In this document: piece by piece, positions 8,750 to 16,129 of the stretch
How the letters are laid out: the number at the start of each line of letters is the position of its first letter
Position numbering within the stretch: the stretch's first letter is position 1
Position numbers and translations under genes: made by a program
DNA from: Solirubrobacter sp963798325
GTDB lineage: Bacteria > Actinomycetota > Thermoleophilia > Solirubrobacterales > Solirubrobacteraceae
DNA: 64,000 nt
NCBI GenBank assembly: GCA_963798325.1
Contig: CAWCSS010000009.1
Span: 248,001 to 312,000 of the forward strand
Reading direction: 5' to 3'
The notes under the pieces: model-generated
What the model was told of the DNA's origin: nothing
Seen by the model: the letters and a program-made list of their open reading frames with translations, nothing else
Databases searched by the model: none

Positions 8750-10587
8750 GCGGCGACGCTCGCGAGTACTCGCCCCAGGGGCTCGTACTCGCGCGCCGGG
8801 AGGGTGCACACGTGAGAGACGACCTCGTTCGCCGCTGGCGCGCCACCTCCGGCCGCGGCCGCAAGCTGCGCGGCCTGATCGTGCTGCTGGCGCCCTACAA
8901 GGGCCGCGTCGCGCTGATGTTCACCTCGCTGGTGATCGCCACCGCCGCCGCCCTGGCTCCGCCACCGCTGGCCGCGCTCGCGATCGACAAGGGCATCGTG
9001 CCCGGGAACATGACCGCGCTGGTCTGGATCGTCGTCGCCTTCCTGGTGTCGGCGCTGGCCTACTGGGGCGCGACCTACGCCCAGACCTACCTGGTGGGCT
9101 GGATCGGCCAGCGGGCGCTGCAGGACCTGCGCGTGCAGCTCTTCGAGCACCTGCAGGGCATGAGCGTCGGGTTCTTCTCGCGCCGCCGCGCCGGCGTGCT
9201 GATCTCGCGGCTCTCCAACGACGTCGAGGCCCTCGACACGCTCGTCAGCGACGGCATCGTGACGCTGTTCGGCTCCTCGCTGACGCTGATCGGCACGGCC
9301 GTGATCCTGTTCACGCTCGACGCGCAGCTCGCGCTGATCACCTACATCGTCTTCCCGATCCTCGGGATCGCGTCGTTCGTCTTCCGGATCGTGTCCGCCG
9401 ACGCCTACCGCGCCACGCGCGAGAAGGTCGCCGAGATCACCGGCTATCTGCAGGAGACGCTCTCCGGCATCCGCGTCGTGCGCACCTTCGCGCAGGAGCC
9501 GCGGCACCTGCGCCACTTCGAGGCGCTCAACGAGGCCAACCGCGGCGCGAACATGAAGACGGTGCACCTGAACGCCGCCTACTTCCCGGGCGTCGAGCTG
9601 ATGTCGGGTCTGGCCTCCGCCGGGATCCTCTTCTACGGCGGCATCCAGGCGATCGGGGGCGACATCTCGATCGGCGTCCTGGTCGCCTTCCTGGCCGCGC
9701 TGAACAACTTCTTCGACCCGATCCAGCAGCTCTCGCAGCTCTACACCACCTACCAGTCGGGCATGGCGGCGCTGGACAAGATCTTCGAGCTGCTCGACGA
9801 GGAGCCCGAGCTGACCGACAAGCCGGGCGCGTCCGACCTGCCGCGCATTCGCGGGGAGATCGTGCTCGACGACGTCACGTTCACCTACGGCACCGGCGCC
9901 AACGCGCTGACCGACCTGACGCTGCGCGTCCCGCCCGGGCAGACCGTCGCGCTGGTCGGCACCACGGGCGCGGGCAAGTCGACGCTGGCCAAGCTCGTCG
10001 CCCGCTTCTATGACCCGACCTCCGGCAGCGTGCTCGTCGACGGTCACGATCTGCGCGACATCACCGCGTCCTCGCTGCGCTCGCAGATGGGCATCGTTCC
10101 CCAGGAGGCGTTCCTGTTCAGCGGCACGATCGGCGAGAACATCGCCTTCGGCCGCCCGGAGGCCACCGACGAGGAGGTCCGCGCGGCTGCCCGCGCCGTC
10201 GGCGCGGACGAGTTCATCGGCGGGCTGGAGCACGGCTACGACACGCCCGTGGGCGAGCGCGGCGTCCAGCTCTCGGCCGGGCAGCGCCAGCTCGTCGCCT
10301 TCGCCCGAGCCCTGGTCGCCGACCCGCGGATCCTCGTGCTCGACGAGGCGACCTCCAACGTCGACGTCCACACCGAGTCCAAGATCGAGGCCGGGCTGCG
10401 GCGCCTGCTCGCGGGCCGCACGGCGATCGTGATCGCCCACCGGCTCTCGACGATCGAACGCGCCGGCCAGATCATCGTCCTCGAGCACGGCCGCATCGCC
10501 GAGCAGGGCACCCACGCCGAGCTCCTCGCGGCCCGCGGCCACTACTGGCGCCTGCACGAGGACTGGCGCGAGCAGGCGACCGCTTAA
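8746..10587 (+). CDS. ABC exporter half-transporter, canonical ATP site
   Basis: 613 residues from ATG 8746, which overlaps the preceding stop (ATGA). Six-helix exporter domain, then Walker A GTTGAGKST (about 404), Q-loop IVPQEAFLFSG, signature LSAGQRQ and Walker B ILVLDEATSNVD with the catalytic Glu, then AHRLST. With its partner it should form one consensus site (its own Walker motifs plus LSGGQ of the partner) and one degenerate site (partner Walker motifs plus its own LSAGQ). An alternative GTG start at 8812, preceded by GGGAGGG at good spacing, would remove 22 residues including a hairpin-encoded stretch. Confidence 0.9.
   Translation: MSGDAREYSPQGLVLARREGAHVRDDLVRRWRATSGRGRKLRGLIVLLAPYKGRVALMFTSLVIATAAALAPPPLAALAIDKGIVPGNMTALVWIVVAFLVSALAYWGATYAQTYLVGWIGQRALQDLRVQLFEHLQGMSVGFFSRRRAGVLISRLSNDVEALDTLVSDGIVTLFGSSLTLIGTAVILFTLDAQLALITYIVFPILGIASFVFRIVSADAYRATREKVAEITGYLQETLSGIRVVRTFAQEPRHLRHFEALNEANRGANMKTVHLNAAYFPGVELMSGLASAGILFYGGIQAIGGDISIGVLVAFLAALNNFFDPIQQLSQLYTTYQSGMAALDKIFELLDEEPELTDKPGASDLPRIRGEIVLDDVTFTYGTGANALTDLTLRVPPGQTVALVGTTGAGKSTLAKLVARFYDPTSGSVLVDGHDLRDITASSLRSQMGIVPQEAFLFSGTIGENIAFGRPEATDEEVRAAARAVGADEFIGGLEHGYDTPVGERGVQLSAGQRQLVAFARALVADPRILVLDEATSNVDVHTESKIEAGLRRLLAGRTAIVIAHRLSTIERAGQIIVLEHGRIAEQGTHAELLAARGHYWRLHEDWREQATA
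8761..8793 (+). other. Hairpin at the junction of the two ABC genes
   Basis: CGCGAGTAC (8761-8769) and GTACTCGCG (8785-8793) are perfect complements, with an inner GCCC/GGGC pairing around CAG. It lies in the first codons after ATG 8746 or just upstream of the alternative GTG 8812. It could affect RNA stability or the ratio of the two subunits. Confidence 0.6.
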
Positions 10588-10590
10588 CCA

Positions 10591-10635
10591 CTAAAGGCCG
10601 CCTAAACGGGACTGTCCCGTTTAGGCGGCCTTTAG
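10591..10635. terminator. Perfect 22-bp inverted repeat, bidirectional terminator
   Basis: Arms 10591-10612 and 10614-10635 are fully complementary around a single central base at 10613, starting CTAAAGGCCGCC and ending GGCGGCCTTTAG. It lies four bases past the ABC stop and 11 bases past the end of the micropeptide gene arriving from the other strand, so it can end both transcripts. The outer CTAAAG/CTTTAG pairs give A/T ends on both sides. Confidence 0.8.
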
Positions 10636-10645
10636 ATTGACGCGG

Positions 10646-10729
10646 CTAGCTCCAGGTGGCGCGGTTGCGGACCGGAGCGGTCCAGGTGCAGCGGTCGGTC
10701 ACGGTGGTCCAAGTGGCTCGGTTCTTCAT
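10646..10729 (-). CDS. Trp-repeat micropeptide B (27 aa)
   Basis: A 27-codon frame from ATG 10729 starting MKNRATWTTVTDRCTW and ending NRATWS. Trp residues fall at 7, 16 and 26, each ending an [DN]R[AC]TW or NRATW motif. The same motif recurs in the neighbouring micropeptide A, which is unlikely by chance in two independent frames on the same strand. A copy of the direct-repeat element lies exactly 21 bases upstream, as for A. No clear ribosome-binding site is visible. I know no matching family. It could be a regulatory or secreted peptide, a binding target, or a precursor peptide; nothing in the sequence decides this. Confidence 0.5.
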   Translation of the reverse strand: MKNRATWTTVTDRCTWTAPVRNRATWS

Positions 10730-10750
10730 GTCGGGCAAGGTCGCGCGGGG

Positions 10751-10772
10751 CGGTAAAGGCTCGGTAACGCGC
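10751..10772 (-). promoter_or_regulatory. Direct-repeat element, copy B
   Basis: Plus-strand CGGTAAAGGCTCGGTAACGC; read on the minus strand it is GCGTTACCGAGCCTTTACCG, two TTACCG half-sites whose starts are 11 bases apart (one helical turn). It precedes micropeptide B by 21 bases. Near-identical copies occur at 10940 and 14885, always upstream of a small minus-strand frame. It is probably a regulator binding site or part of a promoter. Confidence 0.65.
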
Positions 10773-10777
10773 TCGGA

Positions 10778-10918
10778 TCAGAGCCAGGAGGCGCGGTCGA
10801 CGGTCGTGGCCTTCCAGGACGACGGGGCGCCCCAGGAGGCGCGGTTGACCGGGGAGCCCCAGGAGGCGCGGTCGACGGTGGTGGTCCAGGTGGCCTTGGA
10901 AACGATGGTGTTGTTCAT
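10778..10918 (-). CDS. Trp-repeat micropeptide A (46 aa)
   Basis: A 46-codon frame from ATG 10918, starting MNNTIVSKATW and containing TTTVDRASW, GSPVNRASW and KATTVDRASW. Trp residues are at 11, 20, 29, 35 and 45, so the repeat is about nine residues. GAGG lies nine bases before the ATG; an in-frame ATG at 10927 would add three residues. It follows pnkp by 46 bases on the same strand and has its own direct-repeat element. From memory, similar Trp-Ala-Ser repeats occur at the ends of some actinobacterial S8 peptidases; I could not test this. No signal peptide is seen. Function unknown. Confidence 0.6.
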   Translation of the reverse strand: MNNTIVSKATWTTTVDRASWGSPVNRASWGAPSSWKATTVDRASWL

Positions 10919-10939
10919 GCGGCGCATCCTCGGCTAGCC

Positions 10940-10962
10940 CGGTAAAGGCTTGGCAACGGCGC
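10940..10962 (-). promoter_or_regulatory. Direct-repeat element, copy A
   Basis: Plus-strand CGGTAAAGGCTTGGCAACGG, differing from copy B mainly by TTGCC in place of TTACC in the distal half-site. It starts two bases past the pnkp stop codon and is 21 bases upstream of micropeptide A, the same spacing as copy B to micropeptide B. Confidence 0.65.
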
Positions 10963-10964
10963 GG

Positions 10965-13418
10965 TTAGAGCCGCGGATCGACCGGCTCGGACTCCAGCGC
11001 GAGCACCGCGAAGACGCATTCGTGCACGCGGTAGAGCGGTTCGCGGCGGGTGAAGCGCTCGAGCGCCTCGACGCCGAGGGCGAACTCGCGCGAGGCCATC
11101 GAGCGCTTGCGGCCCAGCGAGCGCGAGCGCAGGCGGTCGATCTGCGACGGCGCGTCGTACTCGGGGCCGTAGATGATCCGCAGGTACTCGCGGCCGCGGC
11201 ACTTCAGGCCCGGCTGCGCGCCCGTGGCGGTGAAGGCCATCGGCTTGACCACCATCCCCTCGCCGCCGGCCGCGGTCATCGTCTCCCACCACGCGGTCGC
11301 CTCGGCCTCGGACGCGCGATCGGTGACGTCGACGATCCGCCGGTCGGTGCGCCGGAACCAGTCCGGGTCGGCGGCGACGAGGGCGTCGCAGTGCTCGAGG
11401 TGCCAGCGATGGTCGCGGCCGGTGAAGGCGCCCGACTCGGCGGCGAGGATGTGAAACGGCGCGAGCCGCAGATCCTCGAGGCCGTTGACGTCCCACATGT
11501 AGGCGGCGTACGCGGTGCGGTAGCGCTCGACGCGGGCGAGCCGGTCGCGGGTCGTGTCGAGCAGCGCCTGCGCGTCGGCGAGCCCGCGCGCGCTCGCCTG
11601 CCCGAGCACCTCCGCGGTGGCGGTCAGCGCGGCGCTGCCCGCGGCCCCGACCGCGGCGTACTGGCGCCGGATCAGCTCCATCGCCTTCGCCGACCACGGC
11701 AGCAGCTCGCAGTCCAGCACCAGCCAGTCGGTGTCGAGCTTCTCCCACAGGCCGGCGCGGGTGGCCGCGGCGCGGATGCGCTCCAGCGCCGGCTCGTTGT
11801 CGTCCAGGAACGGGCGGCCGGTGCGCGTGTAGAGCGCGCCGATCCCTTCGATGCCGAAGCGCTCGAGCCCATCCTCACGGCAGACGACCGCGATCGCCCG
11901 CGAGCCCATGTGCTTCTCCTCGCAGACGACCTCGGCGATCCCGGCGGCGCGGAACTCGGCGAACGCCTCGGCCGGATGCTCGAGGGCGTCCGGGAGCTTC
12001 GAGGTCGCGGTCGGCGCCATCGTCGGCGGGAGATAGACGAGCCACCGCGGGTCGACGGCGAAGCGGCTCATGACCTCCAGCGCGCCCGCGGCGAGGTCCT
12101 CGCGGATCGTGATCGTGCGCGCCAGGCGGGTCTGGATGATCCGCTTGCCGGCGACGTCGTCGAGGTCGAGCAACTGGCCCGGGCGGGCGTCAGGCACGTC
12201 GAGGAACGGCCGCGCGGGCTCGTAGTAGGTGCGCGCGGCGGGCACGGAGACGAGCTCGCGCTCGGGCCAGCGCAGCGCGGTGAGCGCCCCGCCGAACACG
12301 CAGCCGGTGTCGATGTTGACCGTGTTGTTGACCCACTCGGGGTCGGGGACCGGCGTGTGGCCGTAGACGACGGTCGCGGTGCCGCGGTAGTCGTTGGCCC
12401 AGGCGCCGCGGACCGGGAGGCCGAACTCGTCGGTCTCCCCCGTCGTCTCGCCGTAGAGCGCGAACGCGCGCACCCGCCGCGAGGCGCGGCCCTGGTAGCG
12501 CTCGGGCATGCCCGCGTGGGCGACGACGAGCCGGCCCTCGTCGAGCACCGCGTGGCTGGTGAGGCCGTCGAGCCACGTGCGCAGCCCGTCGATCGGCTGG
12601 GCCTCGAGCTGCTCGAGCGATTCCGCGAGGCCGTGCGTGACCTTCACGTCGCGTCCGGACAGCTTGCGGGCGAGCTTGTTGTCGTGGTTGCCCGGAACGA
12701 GGATCGCGTGCTCCAGGCCCATGAGCAGGCGCAGGACCTCGGGCGTCTTCGGGCCGCGATCCACGTAGTCGCCGACGAACGCCAGCCGCCGGCCCTCCGG
12801 GTGCACGCCGTCGACGTAGCCGAGCTTCTCCAGCAGCGCGACGAGCTCGTCGAAGCAGCCGTGGACGTCGCCGATCACGTCGAACGGGCCCAGCTCGTGG
12901 CGACGGTCGGTCCACAGCGGCGAGCGCGTGAACTCGACCTCATCGCCCGGCTTGATCACCCACCGGTAGCGGAAGCCCTCCCGCTCCAGGTGGCGCAGGG
13001 ACCGGTGCAGCTCGCGTGACTGGCGGCGGATCACGTGCTCGCCGAAGTCGCGGTCGGCGCGGGTCGCGTTGCGCGCCTGGCAGTCGCGCTCGGGCGTGTC
13101 GAGGATCAGGGCGACCGGGAAGAGGTCGTGCTCGCGCGCGAGGGCCACCAGCGGCGCACGCGACTCGCGCTGGACGTTGGTGGCGTCGATCACCGTCAGC
13201 AGCCCGCGCTTCATCCGCCGCCCGGCGATCTCGTGCAGGACGGCGAACGCGTCCTGGGTCGCCGACTGGTCGTTGGCATCGTCGGACACCAGCGCGCGGC
13301 AGAAGTCCGAGGAGATCACCTCGGTCGGCTTGAAGTGCGTGGCCGCGAACGTGCTCTTGCCCGAGCCCGAGGCGCCCATCAGCACCACCAGGCAGGGGAC
13401 GGGAAGCTCGATCCTCAT
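10965..13418 (-). CDS. pnkp: Polynucleotide kinase-phosphatase-ligase (bacterial RNA repair)
   Basis: 817 residues with three modules in the order known for bacterial Pnkp: 5' kinase with P-loop GASGSGKS (residues 15-22); a metallophosphatase with IGDVHGCFDEL (about 183), GDYVDRGPKTPE (about 217) and GNHDNK (about 243); and a C-terminal adenylyltransferase/ligase with motif EEKHMGSRA (Lys near 503). Together these heal and seal broken RNA ends, typically ribotoxin-cleaved tRNA, with Hen1 adding a 2'-O-methyl group that blocks recutting. ATG 13418 overlaps the hen1 stop (ATGA), so the two proteins are coupled as expected for the Pnkp/Hen1 complex. No frameshift. The micropeptide unit follows directly downstream. 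Confidence 0.95.
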   Translation of the reverse strand: MRIELPVPCLVVLMGASGSGKSTFAATHFKPTEVISSDFCRALVSDDANDQSATQDAFAVLHEIAGRRMKRGLLTVIDATNVQRESRAPLVALAREHDLFPVALILDTPERDCQARNATRADRDFGEHVIRRQSRELHRSLRHLEREGFRYRWVIKPGDEVEFTRSPLWTDRRHELGPFDVIGDVHGCFDELVALLEKLGYVDGVHPEGRRLAFVGDYVDRGPKTPEVLRLLMGLEHAILVPGNHDNKLARKLSGRDVKVTHGLAESLEQLEAQPIDGLRTWLDGLTSHAVLDEGRLVVAHAGMPERYQGRASRRVRAFALYGETTGETDEFGLPVRGAWANDYRGTATVVYGHTPVPDPEWVNNTVNIDTGCVFGGALTALRWPERELVSVPAARTYYEPARPFLDVPDARPGQLLDLDDVAGKRIIQTRLARTITIREDLAAGALEVMSRFAVDPRWLVYLPPTMAPTATSKLPDALEHPAEAFAEFRAAGIAEVVCEEKHMGSRAIAVVCREDGLERFGIEGIGALYTRTGRPFLDDNEPALERIRAAATRAGLWEKLDTDWLVLDCELLPWSAKAMELIRRQYAAVGAAGSAALTATAEVLGQASARGLADAQALLDTTRDRLARVERYRTAYAAYMWDVNGLEDLRLAPFHILAAESGAFTGRDHRWHLEHCDALVAADPDWFRRTDRRIVDVTDRASEAEATAWWETMTAAGGEGMVVKPMAFTATGAQPGLKCRGREYLRIIYGPEYDAPSQIDRLRSRSLGRKRSMASREFALGVEALERFTRREPLYRVHECVFAVLALESEPVDPRL

Positions 13419-14737
13419 CGCTCGAACACCGCCATCTGCGTCGGGGGGCCGAAGTCGTCGTGCTCGGGCCCGACGGGCAGCAAGCGCACGGTATAGCCGT
13501 ATTCGCCCCCGACACCCTCCGCCCAGGCGGAGAACTGCGCCCGCGTCCACTCGAACCGGTGATCGGGATGGCGCAGCCCGGTCAGCGACTCCCAGACCGG
13601 GTTGTACTCGGCGTTCGGCGTCGTCACCACGACGGTCTTCGGCTGCGCGGAGCCGAACACGTTGTCCTCGACGGCCTTCAAGCGCGGCGGGTCGAAGTGC
13701 TCGATGACCTCGACCAGCACCGCCGCGTCGTAGCCGCGCAGGCGCTTGTCGCGGTAGGTCAGCGGGCTGTGCAGGAGTGAGATCCGCTCGCGCTTGGCGG
13801 CCGGCAGTCGGTCCAGCTTCAGGCGCCGCTCGGCCTGCGTGAGCGCCCGCGCGGACACGTCGACGCCGGTCAGCCGGTCGTAGTCGTCCTGGAGCAGCCG
13901 CTGCAGGAGCGCGCCGGCGCCGCAGCCGAGGTCGAGCACCCGCCGGGCGCCGCTCGCCTGCAGCACGGCCTGCACCGTCCCGAGTCGCTGGTCGCGAAGG
14001 GAGAGCTGCTTCTCCAGGTCGCGCTCATCCTCGTCGTCCTCGACCGGCGCCAGCTCGTCCAGCGCGGCCAGCGCCGGGTTGATCAGCCGCCGCTCATGCT
14101 TGAGGTAGCGGCGCGTGATCAGCGCCCGCTCGGGGTGCGTGGGCAGCCAGTCGCCGCCGCGGCGCAGCAGCTTCTCGATCTCGTCCTGGCCGACCCAGTA
14201 GTGCTTCTCGTCGTCGAGGACGGGCAGCAGGACGTAGAGGTGGGTGAGCAGCGCCGAGAGCCGCGTCGTGGCGCGCAGCGTGAGGCCGACGTGGCGCTCG
14301 GAACCGATGTCCTCGACGGCCACCTCGTAGCCGAGCGGCTCGAACAGGCGCCGCACGAGCTCCTCGCCGCCGCGGGCGGGCACCGCGGGCAGCGACGCCT
14401 CCAGCGGGATCGCGGTCGCGGCCAGCTCGGGCTTGGCGCCCTCCATCGCGGTCTTGAACACCGTGACGAGCGCGACCGAGAACAGCGACGAGGCCACGTA
14501 GGGCCGGTCGTTGACGTACTCGGCGAGGGGGAAGGCGCCGCGGTCGCGGCGCACGAGCCCCACCGGATCGACCTCGACGATCAGCGCCGCCGTGCAACGC
14601 GTCTCGGAGGCCTCGGGATACAGCACGCGGGCGATTCCGAACGGCAGCGAGAACGACTGCACGCGCTCGGGGTGCTTGTGCAGCAGATACCCGAGGTCCG
14701 TGGCCGGCGTGTGCGTGGTGGTGAGGGTGAGCAGCAA
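13415..14737 (-). CDS. hen1: 3'-terminal RNA ribose 2'-O-methyltransferase Hen1
   Basis: 440 residues starting at TTG 14737 (MLLTLTTTHTPATDLGYLL, the usual bacterial Hen1 start). The N-terminal half is the part that in bacterial Hen1 binds and activates the Pnkp ligase. The C-terminal half is the methyltransferase: SAM-binding VLDLGCGAGALLQRL (about 267) and the metal-binding EVIEHFDPP (about 345) with a later His in RHPDHRFEW. It methylates the 2'-OH of the 3' end before ligation by Pnkp. It is first in the hen1-pnkp operon, with a 9-codon frame and a direct-repeat element upstream. No frameshift. Confidence 0.95.
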   Translation of the reverse strand: MLLTLTTTHTPATDLGYLLHKHPERVQSFSLPFGIARVLYPEASETRCTAALIVEVDPVGLVRRDRGAFPLAEYVNDRPYVASSLFSVALVTVFKTAMEGAKPELAATAIPLEASLPAVPARGGEELVRRLFEPLGYEVAVEDIGSERHVGLTLRATTRLSALLTHLYVLLPVLDDEKHYWVGQDEIEKLLRRGGDWLPTHPERALITRRYLKHERRLINPALAALDELAPVEDDEDERDLEKQLSLRDQRLGTVQAVLQASGARRVLDLGCGAGALLQRLLQDDYDRLTGVDVSARALTQAERRLKLDRLPAAKRERISLLHSPLTYRDKRLRGYDAAVLVEVIEHFDPPRLKAVEDNVFGSAQPKTVVVTTPNAEYNPVWESLTGLRHPDHRFEWTRAQFSAWAEGVGGEYGYTVRLLPVGPEHDDFGPPTQMAVFER

Positions 14738-14822
14738 CCGGCGGCCACCGTAGCGATGGGCCGCCGGGTGCCGCTCACCGGCTGCGGGTTCGAGCCGCTA
14801 GCGAGAGCGCGCGTAGGGCATC

Positions 14823-14852
14823 TCAGGCCTTCCAGGCGTCGGTGGTGTGCAT
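14823..14852 (-). CDS. Nine-codon leader frame C (MHTTDAWKA)
   Basis: ATG 14852 to TGA 14823-14825 encodes MHTTDAWKA. Its TTDAW resembles the TTVDRASW units of micropeptide A. A third direct-repeat element lies 32 bases upstream and hen1 starts 85 bases downstream. GGGAGG lies in the right region before the ATG. At this length chance cannot be excluded; the support is position and the shared upstream element. It could be a leader peptide controlling hen1-pnkp. Confidence 0.3.
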   Translation of the reverse strand: MHTTDAWKA

Positions 14853-14884
14853 GGGAGAAAGCCTCCCGGAGCCCGGAAAGCGAT

Positions 14885-14904
14885 CGGTAAAGGCCCGGTA
14901 ACGC
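14885..14904 (-). promoter_or_regulatory. Direct-repeat element, copy C, upstream of hen1-pnkp
   Basis: Plus-strand CGGTAAAGGCCCGGTAACGC, identical to copy B except at one or two central bases. On the minus strand it gives TTACCG-5-TTACCG. It is upstream of frame C and of hen1, so it may set expression of the whole RNA-repair block. Confidence 0.65.
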
Positions 14905-14946
14905 ACAGCGCCCGCCGAAGGGCGGGCGCGAGGTGAAGCGAGAAAC

Positions 14947-15017
14947 TGCCGGGCAGGGACTCGAACCCCAACTCCCAGATCCAGAGACTGGTGTGCTGCC
15001 AATTACACCACCCGGCA
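14947..15017 (-). tRNA. tRNA-Gln (anticodon CTG)
   Basis: A 71-base cloverleaf read on the minus strand: acceptor TGCCGGG/CCCGGCA pairs fully, D-arm GTGTAATTGGCAGCAC, anticodon loop CTCTGGA giving CTG, and a T-arm with GGTTCGAGTCC. The 3' CCA is not encoded. One T-T mismatch closes the anticodon stem. Confidence 0.93.
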
Positions 15018-15030
15018 AGGGCGCCGAGGC

Positions 15031-15036
15031 AGTATA
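15031..15036 (-). promoter_or_regulatory. -10 box of the tRNA-Gln gene
   Basis: TATACT on the minus strand, ending 14 bases before the mature tRNA 5' end, so transcription should start about seven bases upstream of it. A matching -35 is not obvious. Confidence 0.55.
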
Positions 15037-15170
15037 GGAGCCTCTGCCGGAGAACGCGGTGCGGACTGCTCGGTCCGCAGCCCTTCCACCGGAGTGCCCG
15101 CGGCGCTACATTGGGGTCCAGGCCCAGCGGGGGCAGCCGCTTCCGTCCGATCGACGAGGGACTCACTGGC

Positions 15171-15929
15171 ATGCCAGACGCCGGCAACGGCTCAGTACAG
15201 CTTCTGGAGGCGGACCCCGAGCTCGCTCGCGGGCTCGACCCACGGCGGGTGCGTGAGGTCAGCCAGCGGCTGTTCGCCCGCTCCATAGATGTGCCGCGAG
15301 GGCCATGGTCGCCCGCGCGGGCGCTCGCCGGCGGCACGAACCCGATCGGGCTGCTGGTGCTCGACGGTCTGTTGGTGCGCGAGGCGATCGTCGGCGATCA
15401 CCCCTGTGCCGAGCTGCTTGGCCCGGGTGACCTGCTGCGGGCCTGGGAGGACCGGGACGCGGAAGTCCTGCTCCCCCGCACGGTGGAATGGAGCGCCTTG
15501 AGCCAGGTGCGCCTCGCCGTGATCGATCAGGCACTCGCCGTTCGCGCGGCGCAGTGGCCGGAGATCTTCGCCTCGCTCGTCGAGCGGGCCGCCCGCCGCG
15601 CCGAGCGGCTGGTCGTGATGCAAGCGATCGCCCATCTCACGCGTGTGGATGACCGATTGCTTGCACTGCTGTGGTGCCTGGCCGAGCGCTGGGGACGCGT
15701 CGCCCCCGGCGGCGTCGTCGTCTCGCTCCGGCTCCCGCACCGCACGCTCGCCGGCATGGTCGGCGCGCGTCGCCCGTCGGTCACCACCGCGCTCGGTCAG
15801 CTGATCGCGCGCGGCGAGGTCGAGCGCCGCCCGGACGGCGGCTGGCTCCTCCTCGGAGACCCGCCGGAAGCGCGCCAGCGCCCGGTCGTGGACCACCCCT
15901 CGATCGCCTTCGAGCGCCACACCGCTTAG
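15171..15929 (+). CDS. Crp/Fnr-family transcriptional regulator
   Basis: 252 residues. The N-terminal half is a cyclic-nucleotide-binding-type jelly roll (GLLVLDGLLVREAI, then CAELLGPGDLLRAWED). A long dimerisation helix follows, then a C-terminal Crp-type winged helix-turn-helix: RLPHRTLAGMVGARRPSVTT ALGQLIARGEV region at about residues 190-225. No Fnr cysteine cluster is seen, and the phosphate-binding Arg-Ser pair of Crp is not evident, so the ligand is unknown. ATG 15171 is in good position after GACGAGGGAC. It stands alone, followed by a strong hairpin. Confidence 0.88.
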   Translation: MPDAGNGSVQLLEADPELARGLDPRRVREVSQRLFARSIDVPRGPWSPARALAGGTNPIGLLVLDGLLVREAIVGDHPCAELLGPGDLLRAWEDRDAEVLLPRTVEWSALSQVRLAVIDQALAVRAAQWPEIFASLVERAARRAERLVVMQAIAHLTRVDDRLLALLWCLAERWGRVAPGGVVVSLRLPHRTLAGMVGARRPSVTTALGQLIARGEVERRPDGGWLLLGDPPEARQRPVVDHPSIAFERHTA

Positions 15930-15945
15930 CCGAGATTCGGCGGGG

Positions 15946-15973
15946 CGGCCCACCCCTGGCGGGGTGGGCCGCT
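15946..15973. terminator. Hairpin terminator after the Crp/Fnr gene
   Basis: GCGGCCCACCCC (15946-15957) pairs perfectly with GGGGTGGGCCGC (15962-15973) around loop TGGC, 16 bases after the stop codon. There is no long T run. Confidence 0.75.
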
Positions 15974-16034
15974 TGCCGCTCGCACCGCCTATGCCTACTG
16001 GGCCCAGGGCGGAGGGGTGCCCTTTGTTCGTAGA

Positions 16035-16056
16035 CAGAGCGCGGGGTGGCGCTCTG
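16035..16056. terminator. Second hairpin between convergent genes
   Basis: CAGAGCGC (16035-16042) pairs with GCGCTCTG (16049-16056). It lies between the Crp/Fnr gene and the end of the TrkA gene arriving on the minus strand, and may end that operon. Downstream, to 16129, only a short T run near 16123 stands out. Confidence 0.45.
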
Positions 16057-16129
16057 GCGGCGGCGAGATCGTCCTAGCGGGAATGGTACGGGAATCCGGC
16101 CTTAGCGGAAACCGTCTACCGATTTTTGG

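Noticed and set aside
10656..10937. 93-codon plus-strand frame across the micropeptide region
   Set aside because: It is the antisense of the two Trp-repeat frames and has no start signal; the minus-strand frames have matching repeats, elements and spacing.
14885..14904. Sigma-54 promoter for hen1-pnkp, by analogy with RtcR-controlled RNA repair
   Set aside because: No GG-N10-GC core with TTGC at the right spacing; the element is a direct repeat instead.
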